Shown: positions 52,727-62,404, numbered from the stretch's first letter. The stretch is DNA of 64,000 bases from Candidatus Krumholzibacteriota bacterium (GCA_024275485.1 JAJRZA010000017.1:1-64000), one strand, 5' to 3'. The notes: generated by a model not told the origin, from the letters alone. Numbers and translations: made by a program.

Positions 52727-53083
52727 TTAGAAGCGCCAGTTCACAATGGGAAAGAGCTTCAGTTTTTCCTTGTTCTTGATGATGTTTATAAGACCGATTT
52801 GCAGGCCACTGCGCATGGTCTCAGCGACATTGACAACCCCAAACATCAGACCACTGAAATCGGAAGCTGTATTATACAAACCAAACTGCACTCCAGAGGA
52901 TCCCGCACCGGACCTGGTATAGGCTCCGGTCTGTACACCCTGCATATTGCCTTCGGTAATGGCGGCCAGCCAGCCGTTTTGAAAGCCGGTAAAATTGCCA
53001 TCCACCATACCGACGCCAACTGCTGACCAACCGAGAAAATCACCGGTATTCACGCCGACGAGACTCCAGTCAACGCCAGTCAT
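52727..53083 (-). CDS. Truncated surface-repeat protein fragment
   Basis: 118 codons made of the Gly/Asn/Val pattern of LA_2272-type surface repeats (GVNTGDFLGWSAVGVGMVDG, FTGFQNGWLAAITEGNMQGV, GLMFGVVNVAETMRSGLQIG) with an ordinary end. There is no signal peptide. Just upstream in the same frame are coding-like residues after a TGA (WTNAS before the Met), so the true N-terminus is probably missing. It lies 40 bp downstream of mscS on the same strand. Likely a 5'-truncated outer-membrane or surface protein gene. Confidence 0.5.
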   Translation of the reverse strand: MTGVDWSLVGVNTGDFLGWSAVGVGMVDGNFTGFQNGWLAAITEGNMQGVQTGAYTRSGAGSSGVQFGLYNTASDFSGLMFGVVNVAETMRSGLQIGLINIIKNKEKLKLFPIVNWRF

Positions 53084-53122
53084 GCTGGCATTCGTCCATC
53101 AATACTGGCTCCAGTTGGGCGA

Positions 53123-54934
53123 CTATCCTTCGTTGCCGGCGATCTCGTCCGGATCCCGGGAAACGGTATTTGCGGAACTGGAATCTTCAGCCTCTATTTT
53201 GCAATGTTGCGCCAATTTCGTCTGAAACAGATGCACATCCCGTTGTGGGAAAGGGATGGAAATGCCCTCCTCGTCAAAGCGCATCTTCACTGCCTTGGTA
53301 ATGGCCCAATGCGTATCCCAATAGTCTGTGGTTTTCACCCAGGGACGCACAATAAAATCAACCGACGATTCGCCAAGGGTATGGAGACGCACCATGGGCT
53401 TCGGGTCTTCCAGCACCAGATCGTGGCCAGCCAGAATCTCGTTGAGGACCTGTTCGGCATGGGGAATATCGTCGCTGTAGGAAATGCCGAAAACCAGGTC
53501 CACACGACGAATCTTCTGGTCGGTCACGTTTTTGATGACATCACCCCAGATTTTACTGTTGGGAACAATCAGTTTCTGGTTGTCCAGGGTCAGGATACTG
53601 GTTGAAACCATGCTCATGTGTTCAACCACGCCGAATACTCCGCTGATTTCTACCAGATCTCCCACGTCGTAGGGACGGTTGATGAGTATCATCATGCCTG
53701 CCGCCAGGTTGGACAGGCTGTCCTGCATGGCAAAACCAAGGATGAAACCAACCACACCGAAACCGGCGAGCAATGGCCCCAGACTGATGCCCAACTGGGA
53801 CAGGGCGATGAGCACAGCCAATCCGAGGACCGTATTGTGGGCTATGTTGACGATCATTCGGCGCAGTAGTTGTGAAAGGTTGACGCTGGCCCTGCCGAGG
53901 CTTTTCTCCACTGCCTTGCGCACCAGGCGAGCCAGAAAACGGCCCGCAAAAATGATGGCCAGAAACAGCACCAGTTTAACCATCAAAGCCGGCCCTTTGT
54001 CCACCATCCAGGTTTTGGCCCCTACCCAGCCTCGTTTGATAATGGTGGCGGTGACTTTAACGTCCAGAAGTCCCGCCGCCAGGTCCTGGGTGGTGGTAAC
54101 CAATTGTGTCCGGTACATTTTCGTGGGGAGTTGGCAGGATTCCATGAGGTTGAGAACGGCTGTCTGGCTCATGGCGTTGGTTTTAAGATTTTTGCTATTC
54201 GCCGTCAAAAGTGCGGTGAGGTCGGCATCGCCCGGAATTTCATGCAGGCGGTCTTTGAGCTCACTGATACGCAAGATTGCCAATTCCAGGCGACCGGAAA
54301 GCTCGTTGGCTCTGGTGGACAGAAGATCATTGAAAATTGCCTGGTCTGTCGCAGGATCCAGTCCGAGGGTTTCCAGCTTTTGGATGTGATCCCAGCCGAA
54401 TTGATAGAAACGATCCAGACGGGTGGTGAGCCTGAGGAGTTTGTCTTCGAGCTCCGCGTGGTCGGCTGGAACAGTTTCCTGGCGTTTGGAGCGAAGGGCG
54501 TCGATCAGGGTGCGGTGTTCTGAAATCAGTCGCCAGATTATGGGGGAAACTTCGGATAATACAATCCGGGTCCGGCTTTGCAGTTGGTCAACGACCTCGC
54601 CCTCTTCGGGTTTCTGGGCAATGTCGGCAAGCTGGTGCAAGGCTTCCAGAAAACGGTCTTGTTGGGTGGCTAGCTGGAGCTGCAGGACCAGGCTGTCTTC
54701 GGAGCTGGCAGTCAAAAGCCGCTCTTTGTAGGCTTGAGTCTCGGTCAAGATTGTATCAAGCTGGTCAAGCAATTCGGCTGCCTGTTTCCCCACCTGTTCG
54801 GAGGTTGCATTGGCCAAGGCCTCGGCTGCTTCGGATTTTTGATCCTCGCCCAAGGCAGGTCCGGTAAGGATTAAAACCAATGCCGTCAACAAAACGACCT
54901 CGGCTATGGCTCGGCTCTCAAATCGAAGTATCAT
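53123..54934 (-). CDS. MscS-family mechanosensitive channel with large N-terminal domain
   Basis: 603 residues with CAGGAA upstream. Signal peptide, then a long helical periplasmic domain (about 30-310). The core has TM helices near 320-345 and 370-420 and the pore helix (GFGVVGFILGFAMQDSLSNL, TM3 with Gly/Ala packing). The MscS beta-domain follows (NRPYDVGDLVEISGVFGVVE, IVPNSKIWGDVIKNVTD), with a C-terminal alpha-beta domain ending in FPQRDVHLFQTKLA. It opens under membrane tension to release solutes in hypo-osmotic shock. It lies in a minus-strand run with AI-2E and SDF genes. Confidence 0.92.
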   Translation of the reverse strand: MILRFESRAIAEVVLLTALVLILTGPALGEDQKSEAAEALANATSEQVGKQAAELLDQLDTILTETQAYKERLLTASSEDSLVLQLQLATQQDRFLEALHQLADIAQKPEEGEVVDQLQSRTRIVLSEVSPIIWRLISEHRTLIDALRSKRQETVPADHAELEDKLLRLTTRLDRFYQFGWDHIQKLETLGLDPATDQAIFNDLLSTRANELSGRLELAILRISELKDRLHEIPGDADLTALLTANSKNLKTNAMSQTAVLNLMESCQLPTKMYRTQLVTTTQDLAAGLLDVKVTATIIKRGWVGAKTWMVDKGPALMVKLVLFLAIIFAGRFLARLVRKAVEKSLGRASVNLSQLLRRMIVNIAHNTVLGLAVLIALSQLGISLGPLLAGFGVVGFILGFAMQDSLSNLAAGMMILINRPYDVGDLVEISGVFGVVEHMSMVSTSILTLDNQKLIVPNSKIWGDVIKNVTDQKIRRVDLVFGISYSDDIPHAEQVLNEILAGHDLVLEDPKPMVRLHTLGESSVDFIVRPWVKTTDYWDTHWAITKAVKMRFDEEGISIPFPQRDVHLFQTKLAQHCKIEAEDSSSANTVSRDPDEIAGNEG

Positions 54935-55006
54935 TTCCTGGCCCTTTCATTTTATTTCACATTATCCCCGACTTCAAATCGACCTATGGTTTCAGTTTGG
55001 GATTCA

Positions 55007-55129
55007 CTAAATCTGGCCATCCTTGGCGAGGTCAAGGATGGCCTGATTCAAGGCATAAGTCCTGTCCTGGGCCCAGCTGGAATGGTTCGAAATCAATAAG
55101 GCAAAGATTGCAAAGCACAACAGCCCCAT
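55007..55129 (-). CDS. Possible very small exported protein
   Basis: Forty codons starting MGLLCFAIFALLISNHSSWA, a signal-peptide-like stretch, and ending in KDGQI, with no family match. An upstream ATG at 55213 would add 28 residues that look non-secretory. It lies in the 309-bp gap between the AI-2E and MscS genes, where nothing else is evident. Confidence 0.3.
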   Translation of the reverse strand: MGLLCFAIFALLISNHSSWAQDRTYALNQAILDLAKDGQI

Positions 55130-55243
55130 TTGTAGTAGGTCACGAGCTGCTTTTGGGTCACAGACAAAACCTTCGGTCACTGCCAGTCGGTGGCAAAATC
55201 GCTTTTTCTTCACTGGTTATAGACTATATCACCACTGGAAAAA

Positions 55244-56356
55244 TTATTCTTCCCCTGCGGTTTCTGTTGGCAATTCTTCCTCATCCCGGCTCACGCCCAG
55301 CCAGACTTCAACCAACTTGTAGCCAAGGGAGAGAATGACCGCACCGATGAACAGCCCGATGATACCGGCGGTAAGCATGCCCCCAATGGCTCCGATGAGA
55401 ATGACAAGCATGGGTACCGCAACTCCACGCCCAAGGAAAATCGGCTTGAGGAAGCCGTCGGCACCACTGACAATTAAACTCCAGATCAGAAATATCACCG
55501 CGACGGTGGTGCTGTCGTTGGCGGAAAATACATAGGCGGCGATGGGACCCAGGATCAGGATCGGCGGCAACTGAATGATCGCGACAATCATGACCAGGAG
55601 CGCCCAAAACCCGGCACCGTCAACTCCGGCGAAAACCAGGCCCGCAGCAGCCATCAACCCCTGAATCATGGCCACTAGTAATACGCCACGCACCACGCTT
55701 CGAATAGTGGCGATGGAAATGGTAACGAGTTCTCGACCTTTTTCGCCGCCAAGACGGTCAGCAAATGCGTAGGCAATACGGCCGCCACCGAGAGCGTTCA
55801 TCATCATAACCCCGGCAATTATCAGGGAAAAGATGGTTTGAATAATGGCTCCGCCCATGGCAGCGATGGAACCTGCCATGAAGGAGGCGATCGACTGGAG
55901 TTGGTCCGAATATTTTGCGGCGGCACTTTGCAGGTTTTGTGAGGCGTGAAGCCATGCCTGGTAAACCTGTTCGCCGATTCCTGGCCATTCTTTCACACTG
56001 GCGGACGGGGGCGGCACGGTAAGAGTACCTGCATCCATGCCATCTTTCATGCCGTTGGCGCCGTCGATAATGGAGTCGGTCAGCATTACCGTCGGCACCA
56101 GGATCAAAGCCAAACTGACAAAAATGAAGATCACGCCGGCAACTTTGTCACGTCAACCAACCCAGCTTTTCAGCTTTTCGTAAACTGGAAAGAGCGCTAC
56201 GGAGATAATCACCCCCCACAGAACGGGCAGAATAAAAGGGGCGATGATTTTGGTGCACCAAAATATTATGAGCCCCACGAATGCCAGTCTGATGGCCACG
56301 TCCATTGCACGATCCAAATGGCCAGGGTCTTCAATGTTTTCTTTAGGTGAATTCAA
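55244..56356 (-). pseudogene. AI-2E/PerM-family membrane protein with in-frame TGA
   Basis: 370 codons from the TTG at 56356 (GAGAGGAT upstream), interrupted by TGA at 56155-56153 (codon 68). Before the stop are IRLAFVGLIIFWCTKIIAPF and PVLWGVIISVALFPVYEKL; after it, VAGVIFIFVSLALILVPTVM and the rest. These are the usual AI-2E transporter order of eight helices with the AAAGLVFAGVDGAGFWALLV and FLGRGVAVPMLVILIGAIGG motifs. The stop falls where relatives have Gly-Gly-Arg (GGA to TGA fits a single change). Not at a Cys, so selenocysteine is not expected. Substrate of the family is varied (Na+/H+, signals). Confidence 0.8.
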
Positions 56357-56380
56357 GATTATCCTCTCTTTATCAGAACA

Positions 56381-58549
56381 TTAATGGTCCTTGATTCCCC
56401 AGCCCATAACATCCCGCACAAAGGACCAGCGGTGCTTTTTCTGGCCCGAGTCGACCCCAACAATCCAGTGGTCGAACAGCCTCTCCAAATCGCCTTCACT
56501 CTCCTTGATACTGATCCATGTCGAGACGAATTGGGCGAATTCAGTATCGCCTTGGGCAACTGGATAGGCAGTGGGGGCCTTGATGACCATGGGCATGGGC
56601 ACAGCCACAGAATAGGCCGGGTAGATCAGGCACCAGGCGGAACCCCCCTCTGCCGAATTTACGGTTGCATCAAGGTCTGGACGCTTTCCCTGTAAATAGG
56701 TCCTGGGGGAACCGATCACTTCAATCCTGGCGGTGGGCAAAAGAGTGGTCACCGCATTTTTGATGAAAGGATCATCGGGGACACCAATTTTCAGGGAATC
56801 CATTTTGGCCAGACTGGCCAGATTGTTGAAATCCTGGACTTTATGATCCTGGACCAGGAAAGCCAGTGTTTGGTCCATGTACGGACGAGTGAATTTCAAT
56901 TGCTGCAGTCGTGTTACGGTAATAACCAATCCGGACATGATCAGGTCGCAACGGCCCTCATCAAGGACCTCATAAAGGGTTCCCGGTTTGAGTTTTACGA
57001 ATTCCAGATCGATCTCCAGATCCTGGGCCAGCATATGGGCCATTTCCGCATCGTAGCCGACGATTTGTCCCTGACTGTTTTTATAGATGTATGGCAGTCG
57101 GTCAGGAAAGTAGCCAATTCTCAGGAAACCTCGGTCCATGATTGAAGCCAACCGACCATCGGGTCCCACAGGCGCCAACGGCTCCTGAGGCTCGGAATAC
57201 AGCTTGGCCGGGGCATATTCCCGCGTGAAATCCATTCCCTCAAAAATATCATCCAAAGTGTATTCGTGTGGTACTGCAGCTTCCAGCAAGAGCCGGGTAC
57301 CACCGATGGCGGCAAAGGTCAACAAAGCTGAAATCACACCATACCGGATCAGGCCTTTCCATTGAATCGGACGTCCCATGATGACGTAGGCACCCAACAC
57401 CGCCAAGACGATGATGTGCATGGCAGACATCAAAGTTCCCACTCGAACATTGACCAGATTGTTGAGCACGAGGTAGATCTGGAACATATCCGCCGGAATG
57501 CGCAGCTGTTCCAACAAGAAGGGAATGGCCACCGGGATGCTGCCAAAGAATGTGAACAGGCCTGAAACCAGGAAGGATGGCATTTGGCCCTGGGGAACCA
57601 GAAAGCCGGTGAACCAACCGGCGAAGGGTACAAAGGTCAGGGTCATCAATTTGCCGACATTTGGGAAGTTGAAGCTGGTTGGCACGATCACGTCCACCAG
57701 CTTTTTGGATTCTTCTTCATCTGCGCACTGGGACACGATTTTGTGGGCACGATCGGACAACATGGGTAGCACGATGAACAGGTTTCCCGTGGCAAAAGCA
57801 GTTACCAGAACGTCCCGCACCGGTCCTACGACCTGGCGATAACTGAGAGGAGTGACGGCGGAAATCATGCCGGGCATGACCCACAAGGCCATCACCAGCG
57901 AGGTGGCCAGATATGAAAAAATGTAGACCTGAAGCCGGCCAAGATCTTCAAAGGCGAGAGTTCCGGCAGCATGGGCGCCAATGGCGAAAACACCTATGGG
58001 AGCCAATTCTGCAATGTTGCGGGAAATGGCACTCAGTGCACTGACACCCACGTCCAACTGATCAAGAAGGCCTTCTTTCTCTTTCATGCCGATCAATGTC
58101 ACTCCGAAGATAACGCTGAACAGCACTACCGCCGGCACCATGTTGTCGGACAGGGACTTGAAAATATTCGCCGGGATATACATACCCAGGAAACTGACCT
58201 GCTCGGGAACCGTGATCAGGCTGGTGCTGAAAAACGAGGCACTTTCCCAATTGGGGAAACTCAGGGGATACAACGCGACCATGGCCAGGGAAAGCAACCA
58301 GAGGATCAGCAGCAGGGCACCGCCCTTGCGGGCCAATTGGGAGGCAACGTGATAATCCAAACGACCCAGGCTGGCAATGAGGGAAAGGGCGACATAGGGC
58401 AAAACGGGCATTTGCAACAGCAGGATGAAGCCATCGCCGACAATGCCCAGGGGACCGACCAATTCACCGATAAACAGGCCCAGTAGGATACCCAGACCCA
58501 AGCCGATCAAAACGCGGGATGATAGGCTCATTTTTTTGAGGAATGTCAT
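56381..58549 (-). CDS. SDF dicarboxylate/amino-acid symporter fused to an extracellular solute-binding domain
   Basis: 722 residues. Residues about 5-405 are a Na+/H+:dicarboxylate (SDF/DAACS) transporter (VLIGLGLGILLGLFIGELVG, a MPVLPYVALSLIASLGRLD start, the SDNMVPAVVLFSVIFGV helix and a FVPFAGWFTGFLVPQGQMP segment). From about 455 a bacterial solute-binding domain 3 follows (RGFLRIGYFPDRLPYIYKN, GYDAEMAHMLAQDLEIDLEF, GRCDLIMSGLVITVTRLQQL, GVPDDPFIKN). This puts the periplasmic receptor on the same chain as the permease. A likely substrate is an amino or dicarboxylic acid. It precedes the AI-2E gene by 24 bp. Confidence 0.9.
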   Translation of the reverse strand: MTFLKKMSLSSRVLIGLGLGILLGLFIGELVGPLGIVGDGFILLLQMPVLPYVALSLIASLGRLDYHVASQLARKGGALLLILWLLSLAMVALYPLSFPNWESASFFSTSLITVPEQVSFLGMYIPANIFKSLSDNMVPAVVLFSVIFGVTLIGMKEKEGLLDQLDVGVSALSAISRNIAELAPIGVFAIGAHAAGTLAFEDLGRLQVYIFSYLATSLVMALWVMPGMISAVTPLSYRQVVGPVRDVLVTAFATGNLFIVLPMLSDRAHKIVSQCADEEESKKLVDVIVPTSFNFPNVGKLMTLTFVPFAGWFTGFLVPQGQMPSFLVSGLFTFFGSIPVAIPFLLEQLRIPADMFQIYLVLNNLVNVRVGTLMSAMHIIVLAVLGAYVIMGRPIQWKGLIRYGVISALLTFAAIGGTRLLLEAAVPHEYTLDDIFEGMDFTREYAPAKLYSEPQEPLAPVGPDGRLASIMDRGFLRIGYFPDRLPYIYKNSQGQIVGYDAEMAHMLAQDLEIDLEFVKLKPGTLYEVLDEGRCDLIMSGLVITVTRLQQLKFTRPYMDQTLAFLVQDHKVQDFNNLASLAKMDSLKIGVPDDPFIKNAVTTLLPTARIEVIGSPRTYLQGKRPDLDATVNSAEGGSAWCLIYPAYSVAVPMPMVIKAPTAYPVAQGDTEFAQFVSTWISIKESEGDLERLFDHWIVGVDSGQKKHRWSFVRDVMGWGIKDH

Positions 58550-58816
58550 TTGTTGGAGTCTCCAAATTTAGAGTTGGTCCCAATGTAGAGTATTCCCTGG
58601 GGTTTGGAGACTGATAACCACAGGGGATTCAGGTACTTGCTGCCCGGTAGAAAATAGCTCAGGTAGGTTGGTAGGATAGCGAGCTGATCCATAACCCTGT
58701 AAAAAATCGCAAGGTCAAAAAAGCGCGGGGCCGGCGTGTCTGCTTCGGAAATTATTTCGTGCAGGCGCCCGTTGGCATGGCCTTGAGAATTCTTTTTCTG
58801 AAGCAGATACACTGTC

Positions 58817-59392
58817 CTAAGGCAACGGAGGAGGATAGTTTGCCAAAATCTGGGCCACCACATCATTGATCCTCGCCTGCATCTCTTCAGGCGACCTTGT
58901 GGATTGATCCACTACGCCTTTACCGGTCCCCCGCCAAACCAGGTTGTGGCCATTTTCTTCCACCAGATCGATAATCATCTGGCCTTCCTGGTACTGATAA
59001 ACATCCATCTGACGCCCGCCGTAGCCCCAATAATAATCGGAGTATCGGTAGCCCCAGTCAGTGACCTGGATTTTTTCCTGCGTACCAACATGGAAGACAA
59101 CCATCAGATCCGTGTCGCCATCACTCAGGGTCAGACCTTTGGTTGCCAGGACATTGTCTACCGCAATTTTGATCCGGTTGCTGAGCAAGCCACTGCGTTG
59201 GCTGGCCTGGTTTGCATTCTGGGCCATGGTGGGGCTGCTGGGATCCGGAGCCCATTTGTAAGTGCGGTATTGGGCAAAATTGGTGGTCGTATCGTAGTCA
59301 TAGTTGACGGTGATGGATGAACATCCAGCCAGAAACAGGCTCAGGGTCAATCCCAGGATCAGCGTCCTGGTGAGGCGATACTGTTTGGTCAT
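58817..59392 (-). CDS. DUF4136 lipoprotein
   Basis: About 191 residues from the ATG at 59392 (AAGGAG upstream). Signal ILGLTLSLFLAGC-SS with a clear lipobox. DUF4136 marks: VNYDYDTTTNFAQYRTYKW, RIKIAVDNVLATKGLTLS, DTDLMVVFHVGTQEKIQV, DYYWGYGGRQMDVYQYQEG, MIIDLVEENGHNLVWRGTG. Probably anchored to the outer membrane. Function of the family unknown. The 267 bp downstream to 58550 hold no convincing gene. Confidence 0.88.
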   Translation of the reverse strand: MTKQYRLTRTLILGLTLSLFLAGCSSITVNYDYDTTTNFAQYRTYKWAPDPSSPTMAQNANQASQRSGLLSNRIKIAVDNVLATKGLTLSDGDTDLMVVFHVGTQEKIQVTDWGYRYSDYYWGYGGRQMDVYQYQEGQMIIDLVEENGHNLVWRGTGKGVVDQSTRSPEEMQARINDVVAQILANYPPPLP

Positions 59393-59461
59393 TATCAAAT
59401 CTCCTTGATGAGGTTGGTTGCGTTTATGATAGGGTTTGAATTGGCTGATGGCCATGCCTTT

Positions 59462-60859
59462 TCAATCCTTTACTGTTCCAAAGGGCAAATTGAAACCAAT
59501 AAGAAATTTGAGTCTTTGAAAGATGAGTTTCTGTTCAGGAAATTCCTCAACGACCTGACCGTTGTCCCCGGTGCTGAAATATTGGTACCGATCAGTGGTT
59601 GCACTGCCAAAGGTATAACCCAGACCGGAGGTGAATTCGATGTTCAGGAATTCAAATGATGCGCCGAGGTTGGTGTGCCACAAGTTCCACAGAGCCATCA
59701 TTGTGGAGGGGTTTGCGTTGTTGTCGATAATGCTTCGGTCGGCCCAGAAACTGCCGTAGAGAGTGAATGTTTTGGTGAATTGGTGTTTCCCGGCCAGTCC
59801 CCAGTTCAGGACGGATTGGGAGGCATAACTGACGTTGTAACTAATGGTTAGGTCGGGGTTGGATTGTGACTGGAATGAATCGGGGGATAAGATGTCAAAA
59901 GCACTCACCCCATTGAACCATTCAGCAGTAAAATAGAGGGCCGAATTCCCGAAGTGGTAGGCGGCGCCGGCAGCAATCGAAAGAGGTGAGCGAAAGGTCG
60001 GTGAGAGTCCCTCCTGGTAATTGGCTGCCAGGAATGGTTCCTGTGCACCGTTGGGGGAGGTATTAATACCGGAAAAGGACAGATACCTATGAACGGTGCC
60101 GTCACCGAACAAACCCAGGCTGGGTGTGGTGAGGGTAAAGCCAAAAGTTACCGGAGAATAATTGAAAGCAATACCCGCTTTCACCAAAAACCTTGTGTGC
60201 CAGTAGGTGGAGTAGGTCAGGTCATTTAAATGGGAAAAATTTTGTTCACTATCCATACCTTTGACTATCAAATGGTCACGCTGACTTTGTTTGCGCAAAA
60301 CTCCGAAGGGAGTGATACCGCCATATATGTTGTCCCCGATTCGTTTGGCAAGAGATACACCGGCCCAATATTCATTCAGGGAATCCAGCCTGTAGGCTTC
60401 GCCGCTGAACCAAATGTTCCCATCGGGAGGGGGCGCAGGGTTTTCATCCACCCGGATGCCGGAAGCGTCATAATTATATTGAATGCGCTGCATGTAGGAA
60501 TAGGCGATGGCCACTTCGTCGTCTTGGATGTTGGTTGTGAATTTGCCACCGAAATACCCGGGACTGGGGGTGACTTCCTTGCTGGTGGGTTTGAAACCTG
60601 GTCCCAGGCCTTCAGAAGATTTAATGCTATAGGCCTCGAAGGCCTTGGTGGTCAACAGGAGACCAGGTTGTTTTTCCAAGGCCAGCCAGGCGGGATTGTA
60701 GAAGGTGGAGCTCAGATCACTGGGTGCGCCCACCACCAGGCCACCCAGCAATTGGGCCCTGGTGCCATACTGGCTGTCCCACATTTGCGCGTCCTGGGCC
60801 AGGGAGAAATCGGTCAAAAAAATCAGGAAGACCAGGAGAAACCCAGGATTGTATCTCAT
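59462..60859 (-). CDS. Outer-membrane barrel protein, FadL/OMPP1-like
   Basis: 465 residues; its ATG overlaps the stop of the Gly-rich gene (ATGA). Signal peptide MRYNPGFLLVFLIFLTDFSLA; then the OMPP1/FadL-like start GTRAQLLGGLVVGAPSDLSS with a TFYNPAWLAL element, and about 14 beta strands (for example GYFGGKFTTNIQDDEVAIAY, GIAFNYSPVTFGFTLTTP, GLGYTFGSATTDRYQY) to a terminal IGFNLPFGTVKD. It may carry hydrophobic compounds across the outer membrane. DUF4136 gene follows about 70 bp downstream. Confidence 0.8.
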   Translation of the reverse strand: MRYNPGFLLVFLIFLTDFSLAQDAQMWDSQYGTRAQLLGGLVVGAPSDLSSTFYNPAWLALEKQPGLLLTTKAFEAYSIKSSEGLGPGFKPTSKEVTPSPGYFGGKFTTNIQDDEVAIAYSYMQRIQYNYDASGIRVDENPAPPPDGNIWFSGEAYRLDSLNEYWAGVSLAKRIGDNIYGGITPFGVLRKQSQRDHLIVKGMDSEQNFSHLNDLTYSTYWHTRFLVKAGIAFNYSPVTFGFTLTTPSLGLFGDGTVHRYLSFSGINTSPNGAQEPFLAANYQEGLSPTFRSPLSIAAGAAYHFGNSALYFTAEWFNGVSAFDILSPDSFQSQSNPDLTISYNVSYASQSVLNWGLAGKHQFTKTFTLYGSFWADRSIIDNNANPSTMMALWNLWHTNLGASFEFLNIEFTSGLGYTFGSATTDRYQYFSTGDNGQVVEEFPEQKLIFQRLKFLIGFNLPFGTVKD

Positions 60860-62268
60860 TGAGAACCGCTTTCCACAAGAATACCCGCAGCCCGACCATC
60901 CAGCCCTGATGGTGCGCGGGACTGGCCGTTGCCATGAAGCCCGCCGGGTCCACCTGGACCAGCTGGGCCAATTTCAAACAAACAATCATCAGCCACAACC
61001 GGCATCAAAACGCCCAGGACCCACACGCCGATGCTGTCACCACCATACCCACCGCCGCCACCGCCGCCATCACCGCCCTGGCCCCCATGTCCGCCATTGC
61101 CCCCGGCGCCAACTTCCGGGCTGCATTCAATGCCTCCGAGACCGCCGGGCAAACCCAAACTGCCCAACCCCCCGTCGCCTCCGTTGCCCCCGGTGCCGCC
61201 ATTTCCTGTCAGGAATTGGCAACCAGAAAATCGGGCCAGGGTATTGTTGCAAATGACGGCAATGCTGGGATAGCCGTTATTACCTCCCCCGCCGGACCAA
61301 CCACCTTGTCCACCGGGGCCTCCGGCACCTCCTCCGTTTCCGGTGCCTTCGGAACTTCCGCCACCGCCACCGCCGCCCCCTCCCAGAAAACCTGAGCTCC
61401 CCGAGCTTCCCGAAAGAGGGCGCGGAGTGCGCAGGTTGGTGCCCTGGAAATAGACCCTGACCGACGTCAGGGTGCCGTGGTCGCCATCTGGACCGTCAGC
61501 ACCGGGCGAACCGTCTTGCCCTGGTTGGCCGGGCAATCCGCCTGCTCCGCCCAAACCCGACTCAGGTTGATTTTCGTCATGGGAGGGGGCATCCAAGCCG
61601 CTGGACCCTGATTCACCCGGGGAGCCGCCGTGTCCTCCGGAGCTGAATGGCCCATAATGGTACGAGCCCCCGGGCGCTTCGATATCTTCAAGACAGGCTC
61701 CTGGTCCACCATCGAGTTCCGGCCGATCAGCTTCCAGTGGGGGTCGATCGTTTCCGGAACTACCGGGTTGGCCGTCCCGGCTATCGGTGGCAACAAAGAT
61801 GCAATCAACAAAATGCAGGTCAGGCCCACAACCAAACAGGGTTATGGCTGGAATTGAGCCATGGGGATGAAACTCAAGGGAGGAAATGATGGTTGGCTTC
61901 TGGATATCCAGCCCAAGGATTAAAGAGTTCTGGGCTAGAAAAGAGGAATATCCACCCTGGACCTTTTCCCAGCTGTGTGGGTCGAGCCCTCCGACCAGGT
62001 CGATGCCACCCACCAGTTGGAAGCCACCAAAATATTCTCCCTGACCAATTCTTATTTCCCCGGCGCCGGAAGCAATGGCCAGCTCCAGGCCTTTGTTGAG
62101 GGAGAAAACCGGACGATCGGCAGTCCCGGGAGCAGAATCGTAACCATGCTCGGACAGATGAATGATGCCGGCAGATGTATTGGGAACGACGAGATCCGAC
62201 TTGTCGGCACAACCGACCAGATGAACCAGGATGAAAACCGTCAAAGTGAAGCCGACAGGGAAACGCAA
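60856..62268 (-). CDS. Gly-rich secreted lipoprotein
   Basis: About 470 residues from a TTG at 62268 (MRFPVGFTLTVFILVHLVGC), which gives a typical lipoprotein signal ending in LVGC; in-frame starts further up at 62538 would overlap the divergent M48 gene, so are unlikely. A beta-helix-like part (about 40-180; FNKGLELAIASGAGEIRIGQ-style DUF1565 pattern) leads into Gly-rich repeats (GGxGG, GPGG) with several 5-9 Gly runs and Pro-Gly collagen-like stretches. Likely a surface-anchored protein. The end overlaps the FadL-like gene start by four bases. Confidence 0.7.
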   Translation of the reverse strand: MRFPVGFTLTVFILVHLVGCADKSDLVVPNTSAGIIHLSEHGYDSAPGTADRPVFSLNKGLELAIASGAGEIRIGQGEYFGGFQLVGGIDLVGGLDPHSWEKVQGGYSSFLAQNSLILGLDIQKPTIISSLEFHPHGSIPAITLFGCGPDLHFVDCIFVATDSRDGQPGSSGNDRPPLEADRPELDGGPGACLEDIEAPGGSYHYGPFSSGGHGGSPGESGSSGLDAPSHDENQPESGLGGAGGLPGQPGQDGSPGADGPDGDHGTLTSVRVYFQGTNLRTPRPLSGSSGSSGFLGGGGGGGGGSSEGTGNGGGAGGPGGQGGWSGGGGNNGYPSIAVICNNTLARFSGCQFLTGNGGTGGNGGDGGLGSLGLPGGLGGIECSPEVGAGGNGGHGGQGGDGGGGGGGYGGDSIGVWVLGVLMPVVADDCLFEIGPAGPGGPGGLHGNGQSRAPSGLDGRAAGILVESGSQ

Positions 62269-62404
62269 AGGCGATACCGTCCATTGATTATCAAGGTGAG
62301 ATCTCCATCCTGCGAAATTATTACAGATGGCAAAGGATTGCAACAATTCCGCATAGAGGTTAAGGTTGGTCCATGGAAAAATTACCTTTCCCCGGAGGAT
62401 AAGA

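Noticed and set aside
56153-56155. TGA read as glycine (genetic code 25) to explain the AI-2E stop
   Set aside because: Many intact genes here end in TGA, for example GlpX, ilvE and the permease, so TGA is a normal stop.
58546-58866. 106-codon minus-strand frame between the SDF and DUF4136 genes
   Set aside because: No ribosome site, no signal peptide, low-quality composition and overlap with the DUF4136 end.
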